From positions 186,001-250,000 of the forward strand of contig NZ_BMVV01000002.1 in NCBI RefSeq assembly GCF_014650895.1: DNA of 64,000 nt. Reading direction: 5' to 3'. Under the pieces are notes generated by a model. That model worked only from the letters and a program-made list of their open reading frames with translations, had not been told where the DNA came from and did no database searches. Every line of letters starts with the position of its first letter. Within the stretch, counting starts at the first letter, position 1. Both the position numbers and the translations under genes were made by a program. Positions 23,929 through 32,169 of this stretch are shown piece after piece. The stretch is from Streptomyces omiyaensis. GTDB lineage: Bacteria; Actinomycetota; Actinomycetes; Streptomycetales; Streptomycetaceae.

Positions 23929-24219
23929 TTACTCGTTGCCGGGCTTCTTCGCCTGTCCGCGGCGCCGGACGGGGACGGCCGTCTCCGGCTCGTCGGTCGG
24001 GGTCGCGGTCTCCTCCAACGTCTCGGGGTCGGCGGGCGCCTGGGGGTCCTCGGGCGCCGGGGCGCTGTCCTGCTCGGGCTCGTCGTCGGACTCCTTCGCG
24101 AGACCGGCCCGGATCAGGTGGCGGGCCTCGTCGTCGGGGAGGTCGACGAGGCCGCCGCGCTCGGGCCAGGGCTCGCCGTCGTGGGTGCCGGACAGGGCGG
24201 CCTTCATGAGTACGCGCAT
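23929..24219 (-). CDS. small acidic head-region protein
   Basis: 96-residue protein. The first 45 residues (LMKAALSGTHDGEPWPERGGLVDLPDDEARHLIRAGLA) look like a small folded unit found next to capsid genes in many actinophages; the remainder is acidic, Pro/Glu/Ala-rich and probably disordered, with a basic end. Possibly a head-fibre or head-completion protein; no firm family. Confidence 0.65.
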   Translation of the reverse strand: MRVLMKAALSGTHDGEPWPERGGLVDLPDDEARHLIRAGLAKESDDEPEQDSAPAPEDPQAPADPETLEETATPTDEPETAVPVRRRGQAKKPGNE

Positions 24220-24277
24220 GGGTGTCTCCGGTTCGATGCGGGGGCGGCGCCGCGCGGCGCCGCCCTGCGGGGTGGGG

Positions 24278-25495
24278 TCAGGTCGCGGCGCCGGCGAAGA
24301 CCTTCAGGGCGCCGGTCTGGTCGACGGTCAGGCCGTCGGCCCGGATGATCGCCCGGTAGGTGACGAGGTCACTGTTGAAGGCGTAGTCGTCGGAGCGCTC
24401 GAAGCGGACCCCGCCCGCCATGCGGACGAAGTAGGCGGAGAAGTCACCGAAGATCACCGACTTCGCGGTCGTCGCGACGGCGGCGACGTTGGGGTCGGTG
24501 TACACCGGCTTGCCCAGGAGCATGTCCGGGACGCCGAGCTGGATCGACGGCTGCCACAGGTACTGGCCCTGGGAGTCCTTCAGCTTCCGCGCCGCGGCGA
24601 GGGTGGCGTCGCGCATCATCCACCCGCACGACGTGCTGTTCCGGTAGGGCGCGATGACACTGTAGAAGAGGTCGATGAGGTCGTCCGCGGTGAACGCGCC
24701 CGCCACGCCGGTTCCGCCGGTCTTGCCGGTCGTGGCCGTGGTGACGATGCCGGTCGGCTTGGACGAGCCGTCGCCCGTGATGGCGTGGACACCGAAGGCG
24801 TTGCCCAGCGCGCGGCCGGCCTGCATGGCGAGGTAGCCCTCCAGGTCCACGCCGGTGTCGGCCAGCAGCTCGGTGGAGGCCTGGAGCAGGACGCCGTACT
24901 TGTAGGCGCCCAGGGTCCGCTTCGCGAACGCCGGGTCGGACTCGGAGATGGCCGCGGCCTCGGCGGTCAGCGCCGCGGAGGAGTGGGCCGTGGTGACCGG
25001 CACCTCGATGGTCTCGCCCGACGCGGTGTTCAGGACGGTCGGGCCGGCCATCATCACACCGGACACCTCGATGAGGTGCGCCATGAGCTGGCCGTAGAAC
25101 GTGGTGGGCACCGTGTTGCCGCCCGCAGTCGCGGTGCCCTTGGTCAGGTCGCGGAAGCTGACGCCGGCCGGGACGGGGACATCGACGCCGCGCATCTCGC
25201 CGCGGGCCCAGCGGCGCAGCTCGCTGTCCTTCTTCTCGCCGCCGCCCGGCTTGGTCTCGGGCTTGGCCAGCAGCCCGGAGAGCGCGGCCTCGGCGTCCTT
25301 CGCGCGCTGCTCGCCGTCGACCATGTCCTTCACGCGGGCGTCGATCTTGTCGAGGTCGACGTTGAAGGCCTGGTAGCTGGCCTCCTCCTCGGCCGACAGG
25401 TCCCGCTTCTCGTTCTCCGCGGTGTCGAGCAGGGCCTTGGCCTGCTCCCACACGTTGGCGCGGCGCTCCTGCAGCCGCTTGATGAGCTCACTCAC
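24278..25495 (-). CDS. HK97-fold major capsid protein
   Basis: 405-residue capsid protein. A GTG at 25495 with GGGAGGG five bases upstream is the likely start. Residues 1-75 are a charged coiled-coil scaffolding domain (LIKRLQERRANVWEQAKALLD), removed by the protease during maturation in this family. The HK97-fold region follows (about 115-405) with typical motifs such as GNTVPTTFYGQL, IEVPVTTAHSSAA and FGDFSAYFVR. The gene sits directly downstream of the protease gene, as usual. Confidence 0.95.
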   Translation of the reverse strand: MSELIKRLQERRANVWEQAKALLDTAENEKRDLSAEEEASYQAFNVDLDKIDARVKDMVDGEQRAKDAEAALSGLLAKPETKPGGGEKKDSELRRWARGEMRGVDVPVPAGVSFRDLTKGTATAGGNTVPTTFYGQLMAHLIEVSGVMMAGPTVLNTASGETIEVPVTTAHSSAALTAEAAAISESDPAFAKRTLGAYKYGVLLQASTELLADTGVDLEGYLAMQAGRALGNAFGVHAITGDGSSKPTGIVTTATTGKTGGTGVAGAFTADDLIDLFYSVIAPYRNSTSCGWMMRDATLAAARKLKDSQGQYLWQPSIQLGVPDMLLGKPVYTDPNVAAVATTAKSVIFGDFSAYFVRMAGGVRFERSDDYAFNSDLVTYRAIIRADGLTVDQTGALKVFAGAAT

Positions 25496-25584
25496 TGTGC
25501 CCTCCCTGGGCAAGACGACGGCACCCGCGGCCGACGGCCGGGGTGTCTGGTGGGTTGGGTGGTCGAGGTGGGTGTCGCCCTGCC

Positions 25585-26265
25585 TCAGGGGGTGCGGCGC
25601 CGGAGGAGCTCGGCGCGCCGCTGCCGCAGCGCCATGAGCGGGTGGGGATCGCCCTGCCCGCTCGGCGGCGCCAAGTCGATGACGGTCGCCGGCGGCTTCT
25701 CCAGGAAGCGGCGCAGCGCGTTCTCGTCGGCCGCGTGGCGGACTTCGTCCAGCTCGGCGCCCGCCTTGTCGGCGAGCGACCGCAGGCCGGTCGAGGTGTC
25801 CAGGTACGCGGGGGTGTTGACGGGGGCCACGTCGACCAGGGCGCCGGACAGCAGCGTCCGCACGGGGAACCCCTGGTCGGTCATGCCCCAGTCATCGGTG
25901 AAGGTATAGAAGGCGAAGCTGGAGCGGCGGACGTCGCCGCGCTGCACCAGCTCGTAGACGTCCTCGCGGGAGGCAGGCACGTCCACGCTGTAGTCCAGGC
26001 CGGTGCCGTCGACGACGAGCCGCAGCGTCCCGGCCTCGGAGGTGCCGAGCAGCCGGTTGTCGTCGTGGTTGTAGCGGGCCAGCGCCTCGGGCCAGCCGTC
26101 GCCCTCGCTCTTGGCGAAGAAGCCGGGATCGATCCGCTCGACGAACCCGCCGAGGTTCCGCGACAGGGTGTTGAACTTGGCGGCGTACCCGCCGATCGTC
26201 CTCGTGCCGCCGCCCGCCCGGACCTCGACAAGGCCCCGGGTGAACCGGCGCTCTGCGTCGTTCAC
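25585..26265 (-). CDS. HK97-family prohead protease
   Basis: 226-residue maturation protease. The catalytic residues expected for the family are visible as H67 in RYNHD and a Ser in RRSSFAFY (115/116). It should trim the scaffolding part of the capsid protein. The GTG start at 26265 lies two bases beyond the portal stop, so it is coupled to portal translation. Order terminase, portal, protease, capsid is standard. Confidence 0.92.
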   Translation of the reverse strand: MNDAERRFTRGLVEVRAGGGTRTIGGYAAKFNTLSRNLGGFVERIDPGFFAKSEGDGWPEALARYNHDDNRLLGTSEAGTLRLVVDGTGLDYSVDVPASREDVYELVQRGDVRRSSFAFYTFTDDWGMTDQGFPVRTLLSGALVDVAPVNTPAYLDTSTGLRSLADKAGAELDEVRHAADENALRRFLEKPPATVIDLAPPSGQGDPHPLMALRQRRAELLRRRTP

Positions 26266-26267
26266 GT

Positions 26268-27413
26268 CTACTCGCTCTCGTCGGCCGGCGCCTTGACCAG
26301 CGGCGCATAGTCGGACCCCAGGCCGTCCGGCAGGGGCTGCATGTCCTCGATGGCGCGCAGCTCATCGATGCTGTTCAGCCCGATCACCCGGGCGATCCGG
26401 TACGTCTGGTAGCGGGTCAGGGTGTCCGTGCGCAGCATGGCGTCCACGTTGAAGCTGACCTCCTCGGCCGGCGGGCGCAGCAGGGAAAACGCCTGCTCCA
26501 GGCGGGCCAGCCACGGACGCAGCGTCCACGTCAGGAAGTCGATGCTGTTCTGCTCGACCGTGGCGTAGGTCAGGCTGCCGCCGGTCTCGCCGCCGACCTT
26601 CTCGGGCGGCACGCCGTACCAGGCGGCAACCTGGTTGGCCGTGGCCTTGATCGTCTCCAGGAACTGGGACTCCTCGGCTGGCACGCTGATGGGCCGGTAC
26701 TTCACGCCGCCGCCCAGGGCGACCACATCACGGTCCGCGGCGGCCTGCTTGAACCGGGCCTTCAGGATGTCGGCCGCTTCCTTCGAGACCTCCATGTCGG
26801 TCTCCAGAACCGCCGACGGCGTTGAGCCGTTGGCGAACCAGTCCCGGCCGAACTGCTGGGCCAACAGCCCCGTCTCCGTCGTCACCATGAGGTAGCCGAT
26901 CGGGGACAGACCGAGGATCTGACCGGGCAGCGTGTAGGCCGGGATGTGGAACATCTGCCCCTCGTCGAGGCGCCGGCCCTTGTAGTACCAGACCGGGACC
27001 GCGGCGAAGTTGTCCGCGATGCTCACGTCGTCGGGGTGCAGCCACTCGATCTGCGAGGGCCACCCCGAAGCGTCGGTGGCGACGACTAGGCCGTAGGCGT
27101 TGCCCCGCAGGGTCAGCGAGGTCATCGCCCGGTGTAGCCAGTCGTAGCGGGCGCCGACCGCGGCCGGCCGCCGGAACAGATCAGGCAGGGGCACAGGCCT
27201 GCGCTCGTCTCCCGCGACCGCGAACGACTTCAGCGGCAGGGACGCCACCGAGTCCGCGAGCATCCGCGTAGCGGCGTACACGGGCGCCAGCCGCAGGGCC
27301 CGCTCCTGCGAGCCGCCCCGCAGGGCCGCCGGGTCCGCGCCACCACCCCACACATCCTGGTACGTGATCGCGCGCTGCTGCTGCCTGCGGCGGAAGGGCC
27401 ACCACCAGCTCAT
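26268..27413 (-). CDS. portal protein
   Basis: 381-residue HK97-type portal (SPP1/HK97 superfamily). The N-terminus SWWWPFRRRQQQRAITYQDVW and motifs MLADSVASLPLKSF, GNAYGLVV and WYGVPPEKVGG are characteristic. It forms the dodecameric DNA channel at the capsid vertex. It starts 13 bases after the large terminase stop and is followed directly by the protease gene. Confidence 0.93.
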   Translation of the reverse strand: MSWWWPFRRRQQQRAITYQDVWGGGADPAALRGGSQERALRLAPVYAATRMLADSVASLPLKSFAVAGDERRPVPLPDLFRRPAAVGARYDWLHRAMTSLTLRGNAYGLVVATDASGWPSQIEWLHPDDVSIADNFAAVPVWYYKGRRLDEGQMFHIPAYTLPGQILGLSPIGYLMVTTETGLLAQQFGRDWFANGSTPSAVLETDMEVSKEAADILKARFKQAAADRDVVALGGGVKYRPISVPAEESQFLETIKATANQVAAWYGVPPEKVGGETGGSLTYATVEQNSIDFLTWTLRPWLARLEQAFSLLRPPAEEVSFNVDAMLRTDTLTRYQTYRIARVIGLNSIDELRAIEDMQPLPDGLGSDYAPLVKAPADESE

Positions 27414-27426
27414 GCCGATACCCCTC

Positions 27427-28926
27427 TCACCACACGTTGCTCAAGATGTCCTTGGGTCGGTCCTCGACCTCGGCGCCCAGGCCCCACTTCGCGAACGTCG
27501 CCGCGACGAGCGGGGAGATGTCGACGCCGACGTTGCGCCGGGCCCACGCCCACGCGTCACCGAGCGGGCGTGTCTGCGCGCCGGCCAGCGCGACCGCCAT
27601 CGACGGCTCGTCGAGATGTGACAGCGAGTGATCGGCGACCGCGTCGTAGAACTGCCCGCAGCCCTGCGCGATCTGCCGGGCCTTCGGCTGCACCACCGTG
27701 ATGCCGAGCCGGTCCTCAAGAGCGGGGATCAGGGAGCCGGCCGGGCCGCCGCCGTCGACGACCCAGCACCGCGGCGACCACTTCGCGTGCAGCTCGGCCG
27801 CCCGGTCCAGCACCCAGCCCAGGCCCGGGCGGTGCTCGGGCACCTCGACGTGCACGCCGCCCCGCCACGGGGTCGCCGTCGCGATCGCGGCGTGCGAGCG
27901 CTCCGGGGTCGCGTCGATCGCGAAGGCGACCGTGTCGCCCGGCTGCGCGGCGGGCTTGGCGTCCGCCAGCGCCCGCCACGCGTCCTCCCCGATCACCTGC
28001 CAGACGTCGGCCTCGTCGCTCGGGTAGAGCCCCACACCGAGCCGCTCACGCTCGAAGATCCCGGAGGTGCCGAGCGACGCCCGCTCGTTGCGGACGAACT
28101 CGTGGCTGATCAGGTAGCCGAGCGACGGGTTCGACTTCGCCCAGGCGACCGGGTCGTCGGGGTCGTCGTGCGCGGTGCAGTCCGCCCGGCACTCGGCAAC
28201 GTGCGGGTCGACTGACCATTCGAAGTAGGCCAGCGAGGGGTCCGGGACGCCGGCCTCCAGGGCCGCCAGCGCGCGGCGCCGCAGACGGCCCAGCTGCACC
28301 GACGGCGCCCCGATCCCGGCGCTGCCCAAGTACCACAGCTGGGGGTTCTCGATGGCGGACATGGTCGGCATGAGCGCACCCATCGCGTCGTCACCGAGCG
28401 CCATCGCCTCGTCGAGGATGTTGCAGTCGCCGGTCCAGCCGCGGCCGGACCCGCCGGAGCGCGCGATGAACTGCAGGGCCTGACCGTTCGTCAGCGTGAT
28501 GCTCGTCTCGGTCGTGTTGCACAGCATCCGCTTCACGCGTTTCCGCAGCTCAGGGGTACCGAGGATGAGCGACTGGATCCGCTGGAAGGCGACCCGCGCC
28601 GTCTTGAACTCGTGCGCCGAGTGGATGATGAGCCGCTCGCCGAGGAGGAACAGCCCGGCCAGCTCCCTGGCTTCGAGGACGCCGCCCTTGCCGTTCTGAC
28701 GCGGCACGTTCACGCAGCACTCGAACGACGCCCACTTGCCGTCCCGCCGCTCCCGCATGCCCACGTCCAGGACGTGCTGCTGCCAGGGGAAAAGCTCCAG
28801 GCCAGCGAGCCGGGCCAGCTCCACAGCCTCCTGCGCCATCGAGGAGGAGAACACGGGTGGGGCGGTGAACAGGGTCGGCGTCTGCACGCCCTTCGGCTCA
28901 AGCACGGCGGGCGCGGACAAGGCCAT
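27427..28926 (-). CDS. terminase large subunit
   Basis: 499-residue DNA-packaging motor. The ATPase part has a Walker A-like VPRQNGKGG (74-82) and Walker B NILDEA (169-174); the nuclease part begins near D338 in AFAIDATPERS. It cuts concatemeric DNA and drives it through the portal. It overlaps the putative small-subunit gene by 29 bases and precedes the portal gene. Confidence 0.95.
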   Translation of the reverse strand: MALSAPAVLEPKGVQTPTLFTAPPVFSSSMAQEAVELARLAGLELFPWQQHVLDVGMRERRDGKWASFECCVNVPRQNGKGGVLEARELAGLFLLGERLIIHSAHEFKTARVAFQRIQSLILGTPELRKRVKRMLCNTTETSITLTNGQALQFIARSGGSGRGWTGDCNILDEAMALGDDAMGALMPTMSAIENPQLWYLGSAGIGAPSVQLGRLRRRALAALEAGVPDPSLAYFEWSVDPHVAECRADCTAHDDPDDPVAWAKSNPSLGYLISHEFVRNERASLGTSGIFERERLGVGLYPSDEADVWQVIGEDAWRALADAKPAAQPGDTVAFAIDATPERSHAAIATATPWRGGVHVEVPEHRPGLGWVLDRAAELHAKWSPRCWVVDGGGPAGSLIPALEDRLGITVVQPKARQIAQGCGQFYDAVADHSLSHLDEPSMAVALAGAQTRPLGDAWAWARRNVGVDISPLVAATFAKWGLGAEVEDRPKDILSNVW

Positions 28927-29185
28927 CCCCCCGTCGCTTCGCGGCCAGCTCGTCGCCGAGGGCGTCCACGGCGTCCCGCTCGGCGGCCGGCGGCGCGAGC
29001 CGGCGGAGCCCTTCGAGCACAGCGCGTAGTTCCCGAGCGGCCTTGGCCTGGGCGGTCACGTCGTCGGCGCCGTCGACCGCGGCCGCCAGCGTCAGTGCAA
29101 GTTGTGCCAGGCCAGGGGCGAGACCCGTCGCCTTGAGTTGATCGATCTCGGCTTGGGTCGCTTCGACGTTGGAGATCATGATCAC
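28898..29185 (-). CDS. putative terminase small subunit
   Basis: 95-residue helical protein. The motif VTAQAKAARELRAVLEGLRRL is like that of short actinophage small-terminase proteins that recognise the packaging site. A GTG at 29185 overlaps the stop of the upstream small frame (GTGA); an ATG at 29179 is an alternative. Its 3' end overlaps the large subunit gene by 29 bases. The call rests on position and the helical motif; there is no obvious helix-turn-helix. Confidence 0.7.
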   Translation of the reverse strand: MIMISNVEATQAEIDQLKATGLAPGLAQLALTLAAAVDGADDVTAQAKAARELRAVLEGLRRLAPPAAERDAVDALGDELAAKRRGDGLVRARRA

Positions 29186-29367
29186 CCCCGGTCGTCACTC
29201 AAAGTTACATCGGCGAGGGGGTTGACAGGCGGCGCGAGCTGTGATCCGCCCGGGGCGATTTTCGGCCCCGTGTAAAAAAGCGGGCGACAAGGGCTTTTGG
29301 GTCGCCCACCCCCCTGCTCAAAGAACGGATCCGGCGGGCGGCCCGACCTTGATCGACTGGGGCTCAC
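29182..29367 (-). CDS. small frame or packaging-site region before terminase
   Basis: A 61-residue frame fits exactly between the kinase gene and the small-terminase gene, overlapping each by four bases (GTGA at both ends), which favours a real gene. Against this, its codon use (TTT, AAA, TCA, CTT, TGT) is unlike the neighbours, and the DNA holds inverted repeats: GGGGC..ATTTT..GCCCC around 29254-29270 and GGGCGAC..GTCGCCC around 29281-29306. This is where many phages have their cos site, so the stretch may be cos DNA, coding, or both. Confidence 0.45.
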   Translation of the reverse strand: MSPSRSRSGRPPDPFFEQGGGRPKSPCRPLFYTGPKIAPGGSQLAPPVNPLADVTLSDDRG

Positions 29368-29810
29368 CACCGGCCGGTCGACTGCGGCATCGCGCTACGG
29401 ACCGTGCCCTTGAGGGTGTGCCGCTCGCGGTACCAGCGGGTCGCCACCCGCTTCATCTCGGGGGAGCGCATGGCGTCGATGCGGGCCATGACGACGTCCT
29501 GGCCGGGGTCGACCTCGACGATGCGGGCCCCGAGCCGCCGGTACCTGATGAGGGCCTTGGCCTTGGGGAGCGTGTGGATGAGGTAGACGTCGAGCTTGTC
29601 GATGAGCTGTTCGGCCTCGGCGATGGCGGCGTAGCGGGCCTTCTGCGCCACGCGCTGGTGCAGCGGGTCGTGGTTCCACCCGGGGGCGCCGGGGCCGGTG
29701 AGCGCGCGGGTGATCAGGTCGAGGTCGATGACGATGTCGCGCGGCCCGGCGTGGCCCTGGATCCAGGAGCTCTTCCCCGCGGCTGGCGGGCCGGTGACGA
29801 CGTACAGCAC
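29364..29810 (-). CDS. P-loop nucleotide/polynucleotide kinase-like protein
   Basis: 148-residue P-loop protein with Walker A GPPAAGKSS (7-15) at the N-terminus and a DLDLI segment (about 29-33). It resembles short AAA_33/polynucleotide-kinase-type proteins of phages, which may phosphorylate nucleic-acid ends. It sits between the HNH nuclease and the terminase genes, a position that hints at a role in DNA end processing during packaging or repair. The GTG start has a GGAGGTGG sequence upstream, overlapping the end of the HNH gene. Confidence 0.78.
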   Translation of the reverse strand: MLYVVTGPPAAGKSSWIQGHAGPRDIVIDLDLITRALTGPGAPGWNHDPLHQRVAQKARYAAIAEAEQLIDKLDVYLIHTLPKAKALIRYRRLGARIVEVDPGQDVVMARIDAMRSPEMKRVATRWYRERHTLKGTVRSAMPQSTGRW

Positions 29811-29811
29811 G

Positions 29812-30087
29812 TCACCACCTCCGTGAGGCTCGCATCGGGGCTGTGGTGGCCGTGCGGTTGCCGCGGGCCGAGTTGCAGCGGCGGTGCATGCTGCGGGCGT
29901 TGGTGGGGTCGAGGAGGCTGCCGCCGCGGCTGAGGGGGACGATGTGGTCGAGCGTGAAGCTCCACGGCGACCGCGGGTCGAGGCGGGGGTTGATGTAGCC
30001 GCCGCAGCGTGCGCAGGGCAGGCCGAGGGCCTTCTGTGCGGCGACGAGGCGGCGGTAGGGGCGCCCGTTGCGGGGGTTGCTGGCCAC
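29812..30087 (-). CDS. HNH endonuclease
   Basis: 91-residue nuclease. C25/C28 (CARCGG) and C71 (HRRCN) probably hold a structural zinc; the HNH core is D47-H48 in LDHIVPLSRGGS, N63 in TNARS and H68. Start GTG at 30087 with GAGGAGG six bases upstream. HNH proteins next to terminase genes are needed for cos cleavage in HK97-like phages, and this gene is three steps upstream of the large subunit, so a packaging role is likely. Confidence 0.9.
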   Translation of the reverse strand: MASNPRNGRPYRRLVAAQKALGLPCARCGGYINPRLDPRSPWSFTLDHIVPLSRGGSLLDPTNARSMHRRCNSARGNRTATTAPMRASRRW

Positions 30088-30101
30088 GGGCGCCTCCTCG
30101 G

Positions 30102-30512
30102 TCAGTACGTGCCGCTGTCGCGGAGCTCCTGGGTGATCTGATCGCGGTACTCGGGGCAGTAGGCGGTGACGGCGAGGACGATGAGCTCCTGCGCTTCGCC
30201 CTTCTTCGTGCCCCAGTCCATGCCGTTGGGGTAGAGGCCGCCGTCTCCGAGGACGTAGGCCACGCCGTGGCCGGCCTTGAACTCGGTGCACCAGTCGGTT
30301 GCGTAGCTGGTGAGCTCGACGCTTGTGGGTTCCTTGGTCTTCCAGCTCTCGAAGTCCGCGGCCTCGACGTCGGCGAGGAACTGCTCCTCGGGTGACGGCG
30401 TGGCCGTCGTGGTGGGTGCCGGCTTGGTGTCGACGGTGGGTGTCTCGCTGCTGCCGCAGGCGGTGAGGGCGAGGAGGACGCTGGCTGTGAGGGCGGTGGT
30501 GAGTCTGCGCAT
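30102..30512 (-). CDS. prophage lipoprotein, candidate superinfection exclusion
   Basis: 136-residue predicted lipoprotein: basic start MRRLTT, hydrophobic core and lipobox LTAC with Cys19, then a Thr/Pro linker and a small folded domain with two Cys (about residues 75 and 118), similar in shape to DUF732 proteins. It is preceded by a hairpin terminator, so it probably has its own promoter, and it does not belong to head or replication modules. Phage lipoproteins of this size often block entry of related phages; that role is inference. Confidence 0.78.
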   Translation of the reverse strand: MRRLTTALTASVLLALTACGSSETPTVDTKPAPTTTATPSPEEQFLADVEAADFESWKTKEPTSVELTSYATDWCTEFKAGHGVAYVLGDGGLYPNGMDWGTKKGEAQELIVLAVTAYCPEYRDQITQELRDSGTY

Positions 30513-30575
30513 CAGGTCAGCGTGCCGGAGTTGTGCACGGCCTGTGGAGGGAGTGATCGTGCCGTGACATGACGA

Positions 30576-30597
30576 AGGCCCGCACGGTGGCGGGCCT
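30576..30597 (-). terminator. terminator between early genes and lipoprotein gene
   Basis: An 8-bp perfect stem AGGCCCGC / GCGGGCCT with a 6-base loop. A second inverted repeat (GTCCGG..CCGGAC, 30604-30620) is just upstream. Confidence 0.7.
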
Positions 30598-30654
30598 GTG
30601 AGTGTCCGGGCACGCCGGACGTGGGGTCAGTGTTACACCTCGACGGGGCGGGGA

Positions 30655-30834
30655 TCAAGCGGCCTTGTCGGCGAGGTGGGTCTCGAGCTCGTGAAGGTCG
30701 ACGAGGGCGCGGCCGGCGCGATCGTGGCCGTGGTGGGTGAGGTGCCCGCGGTGGAGCCACTGGCGGATGGTCCCGGGGCGCGTGCCGGTGGCGACGGAGG
30801 CGGCGCGGGTGTCGACGAGGAGCGGGATGTTCAC
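30655..30834 (-). CDS. 59-residue MerR/excisionase-type DNA-binding protein
   Basis: A short gene with GTG start at 30834 and GGAGGG six bases upstream. The product has a small winged-helix pattern (LVDTRAASVATGTRPGTIRQWLHRGHL) and a C-terminal helix (VDLHELETHLADK), as in excisionase-like or MerR-type single-domain proteins. It lies at the end of the early transcript, just before a terminator. It could be a late-gene regulator or a recombination directionality factor. Confidence 0.72.
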   Translation of the reverse strand: MNIPLLVDTRAASVATGTRPGTIRQWLHRGHLTHHGHDRAGRALVDLHELETHLADKAA

Positions 30835-30872
30835 GGGGCCCTCCGAGTCTTGGCGGGGCGGTGTGGGGCTGG

Positions 30873-31265
30873 CTATGGGGCGGGGCGTTGGCGGGGGTAG
30901 TAGAGGCTGAAGTCGTTGGCGATGGCGGTGAGGGTCGCGGCGTGCTGGCGCAGCTCGTCCTCGATGCTGTGCGCCACCTCGGGCGTCTGGATCAGGTAGG
31001 GGAGCTTCTCGTTCTGGACGAGCAGCACCGTGGCGGCGAGGTGGCGCAGCGCGGCGCCCGCTTCCTCGTTGCGGCGCGCGACACGGTCACCCAGTGGCTC
31101 AGGCTGCTGGTCAGCGGTCTGCGCCAGGTGCTCCAGGTCGCGGCGGACGGTGTCCTTGCTGATGTTCAGCTCTCTTGCGATGGCGCGGGTGGATGCGCCA
31201 GTGGCGTCGAGGTGGCGCACGCGTTCGCGGCGGGCGGCGCGCGGGTCGGTGGTGGTGGCGCTCAT
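30873..31265 (-). CDS. helix-turn-helix regulator, early region
   Basis: 130-residue protein. Residues about 10-45 form a helix-turn-helix (RRERVRHLDATGASTRAIARELNI..TVRRDLEHL) of the type used by resolvase-like and DeoR/MarR-like proteins to read DNA. The C-terminal half is helical (LRHLAATVLLVQNEKLPYL). It overlaps the upstream zinc-finger gene by four bases. Given its place near the late operon it may control the switch to late transcription; that is inference. Confidence 0.75.
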   Translation of the reverse strand: MSATTTDPRAARRERVRHLDATGASTRAIARELNISKDTVRRDLEHLAQTADQQPEPLGDRVARRNEEAGAALRHLAATVLLVQNEKLPYLIQTPEVAHSIEDELRQHAATLTAIANDFSLYYPRQRPAP

Positions 31266-31903
31266 GCGACAGCGTCCTGGGTGTCGTGGGCGATGAGGGC
31301 GTGGAGGCCGGTCCAGGTGGCGGGCGGGTAGGTGGTGGCGCACCAGGGGCAGGTGATGACCCGGGCCCCGGGGGCGAGTCGGAGGGTGGCGCCGCAGAGG
31401 GTGCCGTCGGCGTGCTGGGCGGGGCAGGGGCCGAGGCGGGTGCCGCGGGGGCGGTTGACGGCGCCGGTGATGGTGGCGACGGCCTGTTCGAGGTCGCGGA
31501 TCTCGCGGGCGAGGAGGCCGGCGGCGGGCCATTCGGCGGCGATGGCGGGGAGGTTGCTGCGCAGGGTGTCAGCGGCGTGGGCGATGCGGGTCTCGATGGC
31601 CCCGGTGGACGCGGGGGCGGTCTGTCCTCGGTCGCGGTACATGGCGGCGCGCCAGTCCTCGAGGATGCCGACGATGCCGCCGGGGCCGCGGAGGTCGAGG
31701 ACGTGCTCGACCACGGGGAGGGGCGCCTCGGTGCGGCCGGCGGGCGTGCCCCCGGGCTCGCGGGTGGCGGTGGGGGTGAGGAACGGGGCCAGGGCGGCGT
31801 AGAGGCGGGGCATGCGGCCGAGGCGCTTGTCGAGGGCCCGGGTGCAGCTGGTGCAGAGCTGGGCGGTGCCAGCGACGGTCTCGCACATGCCACAGGTCGT
31901 CAT
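31262..31903 (-). CDS. zinc-ribbon hypothetical protein
   Basis: 213-residue protein with two Cys clusters: CGMC..CTSC near the N-terminus (residues 4-20) and C..C..CPWC near the C-terminus (about 162-190), so it probably carries two zinc ribbons at either end of a helical middle (AADTLRSNLPAIAAEW). ATG at 31903 follows GAGGAGGGG. It overlaps the genes on both sides by four bases. Common in Streptomyces prophages by layout; function unknown. Confidence 0.75.
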   Translation of the reverse strand: MTTCGMCETVAGTAQLCTSCTRALDKRLGRMPRLYAALAPFLTPTATREPGGTPAGRTEAPLPVVEHVLDLRGPGGIVGILEDWRAAMYRDRGQTAPASTGAIETRIAHAADTLRSNLPAIAAEWPAAGLLAREIRDLEQAVATITGAVNRPRGTRLGPCPAQHADGTLCGATLRLAPGARVITCPWCATTYPPATWTGLHALIAHDTQDAVA

Positions 31904-32169
31904 CGCCCCTCCTCGGCCATGCGGCGGAGCAGGTCGGCGCCGTAGCGGGCGTAGCGGTCGCGGTCCGGTCCGGTGAACGTGGCGTCGATGGCGTCGGCGG
32001 CTTCGCGGAGGACGGCGGTGCGGACCTCGGCCTGGTGGGCGTCGAGGAGGCTCGTGGCCTCGTCTACGGGGCGTGGCGCGGGGCACACGGCACGGCCAGT
32101 CAGGACGTTGAGGATGAGCTGCCGCAGCCTGGTGCTGGTGGGCTGCTGTTCGGCGCTGGGCTGGGTCAC
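31900..32169 (-). CDS. hypothetical early protein (89 aa)
   Basis: 89-residue mostly helical protein (TSTRLRQLILNVLTG..LLDAHQAEVRTAVLREAADAI..YARYGADLLRRMAEE). It starts with GTG in a 4-base overlap with the upstream gene and shares the opening residues MTQP with it, because both starts lie in the same 12-base sequence. Its stop overlaps the zinc-ribbon gene. No function recognised. Confidence 0.65.
   Translation of the reverse strand: MTQPSAEQQPTSTRLRQLILNVLTGRAVCPAPRPVDEATSLLDAHQAEVRTAVLREAADAIDATFTGPDRDRYARYGADLLRRMAEEGR

Noticed and set aside
29254..29306. Hairpins upstream of the terminase read as transcription terminators
   Set aside because: They lie inside the late operon where a stop would silence all structural genes; a packaging site fits better.
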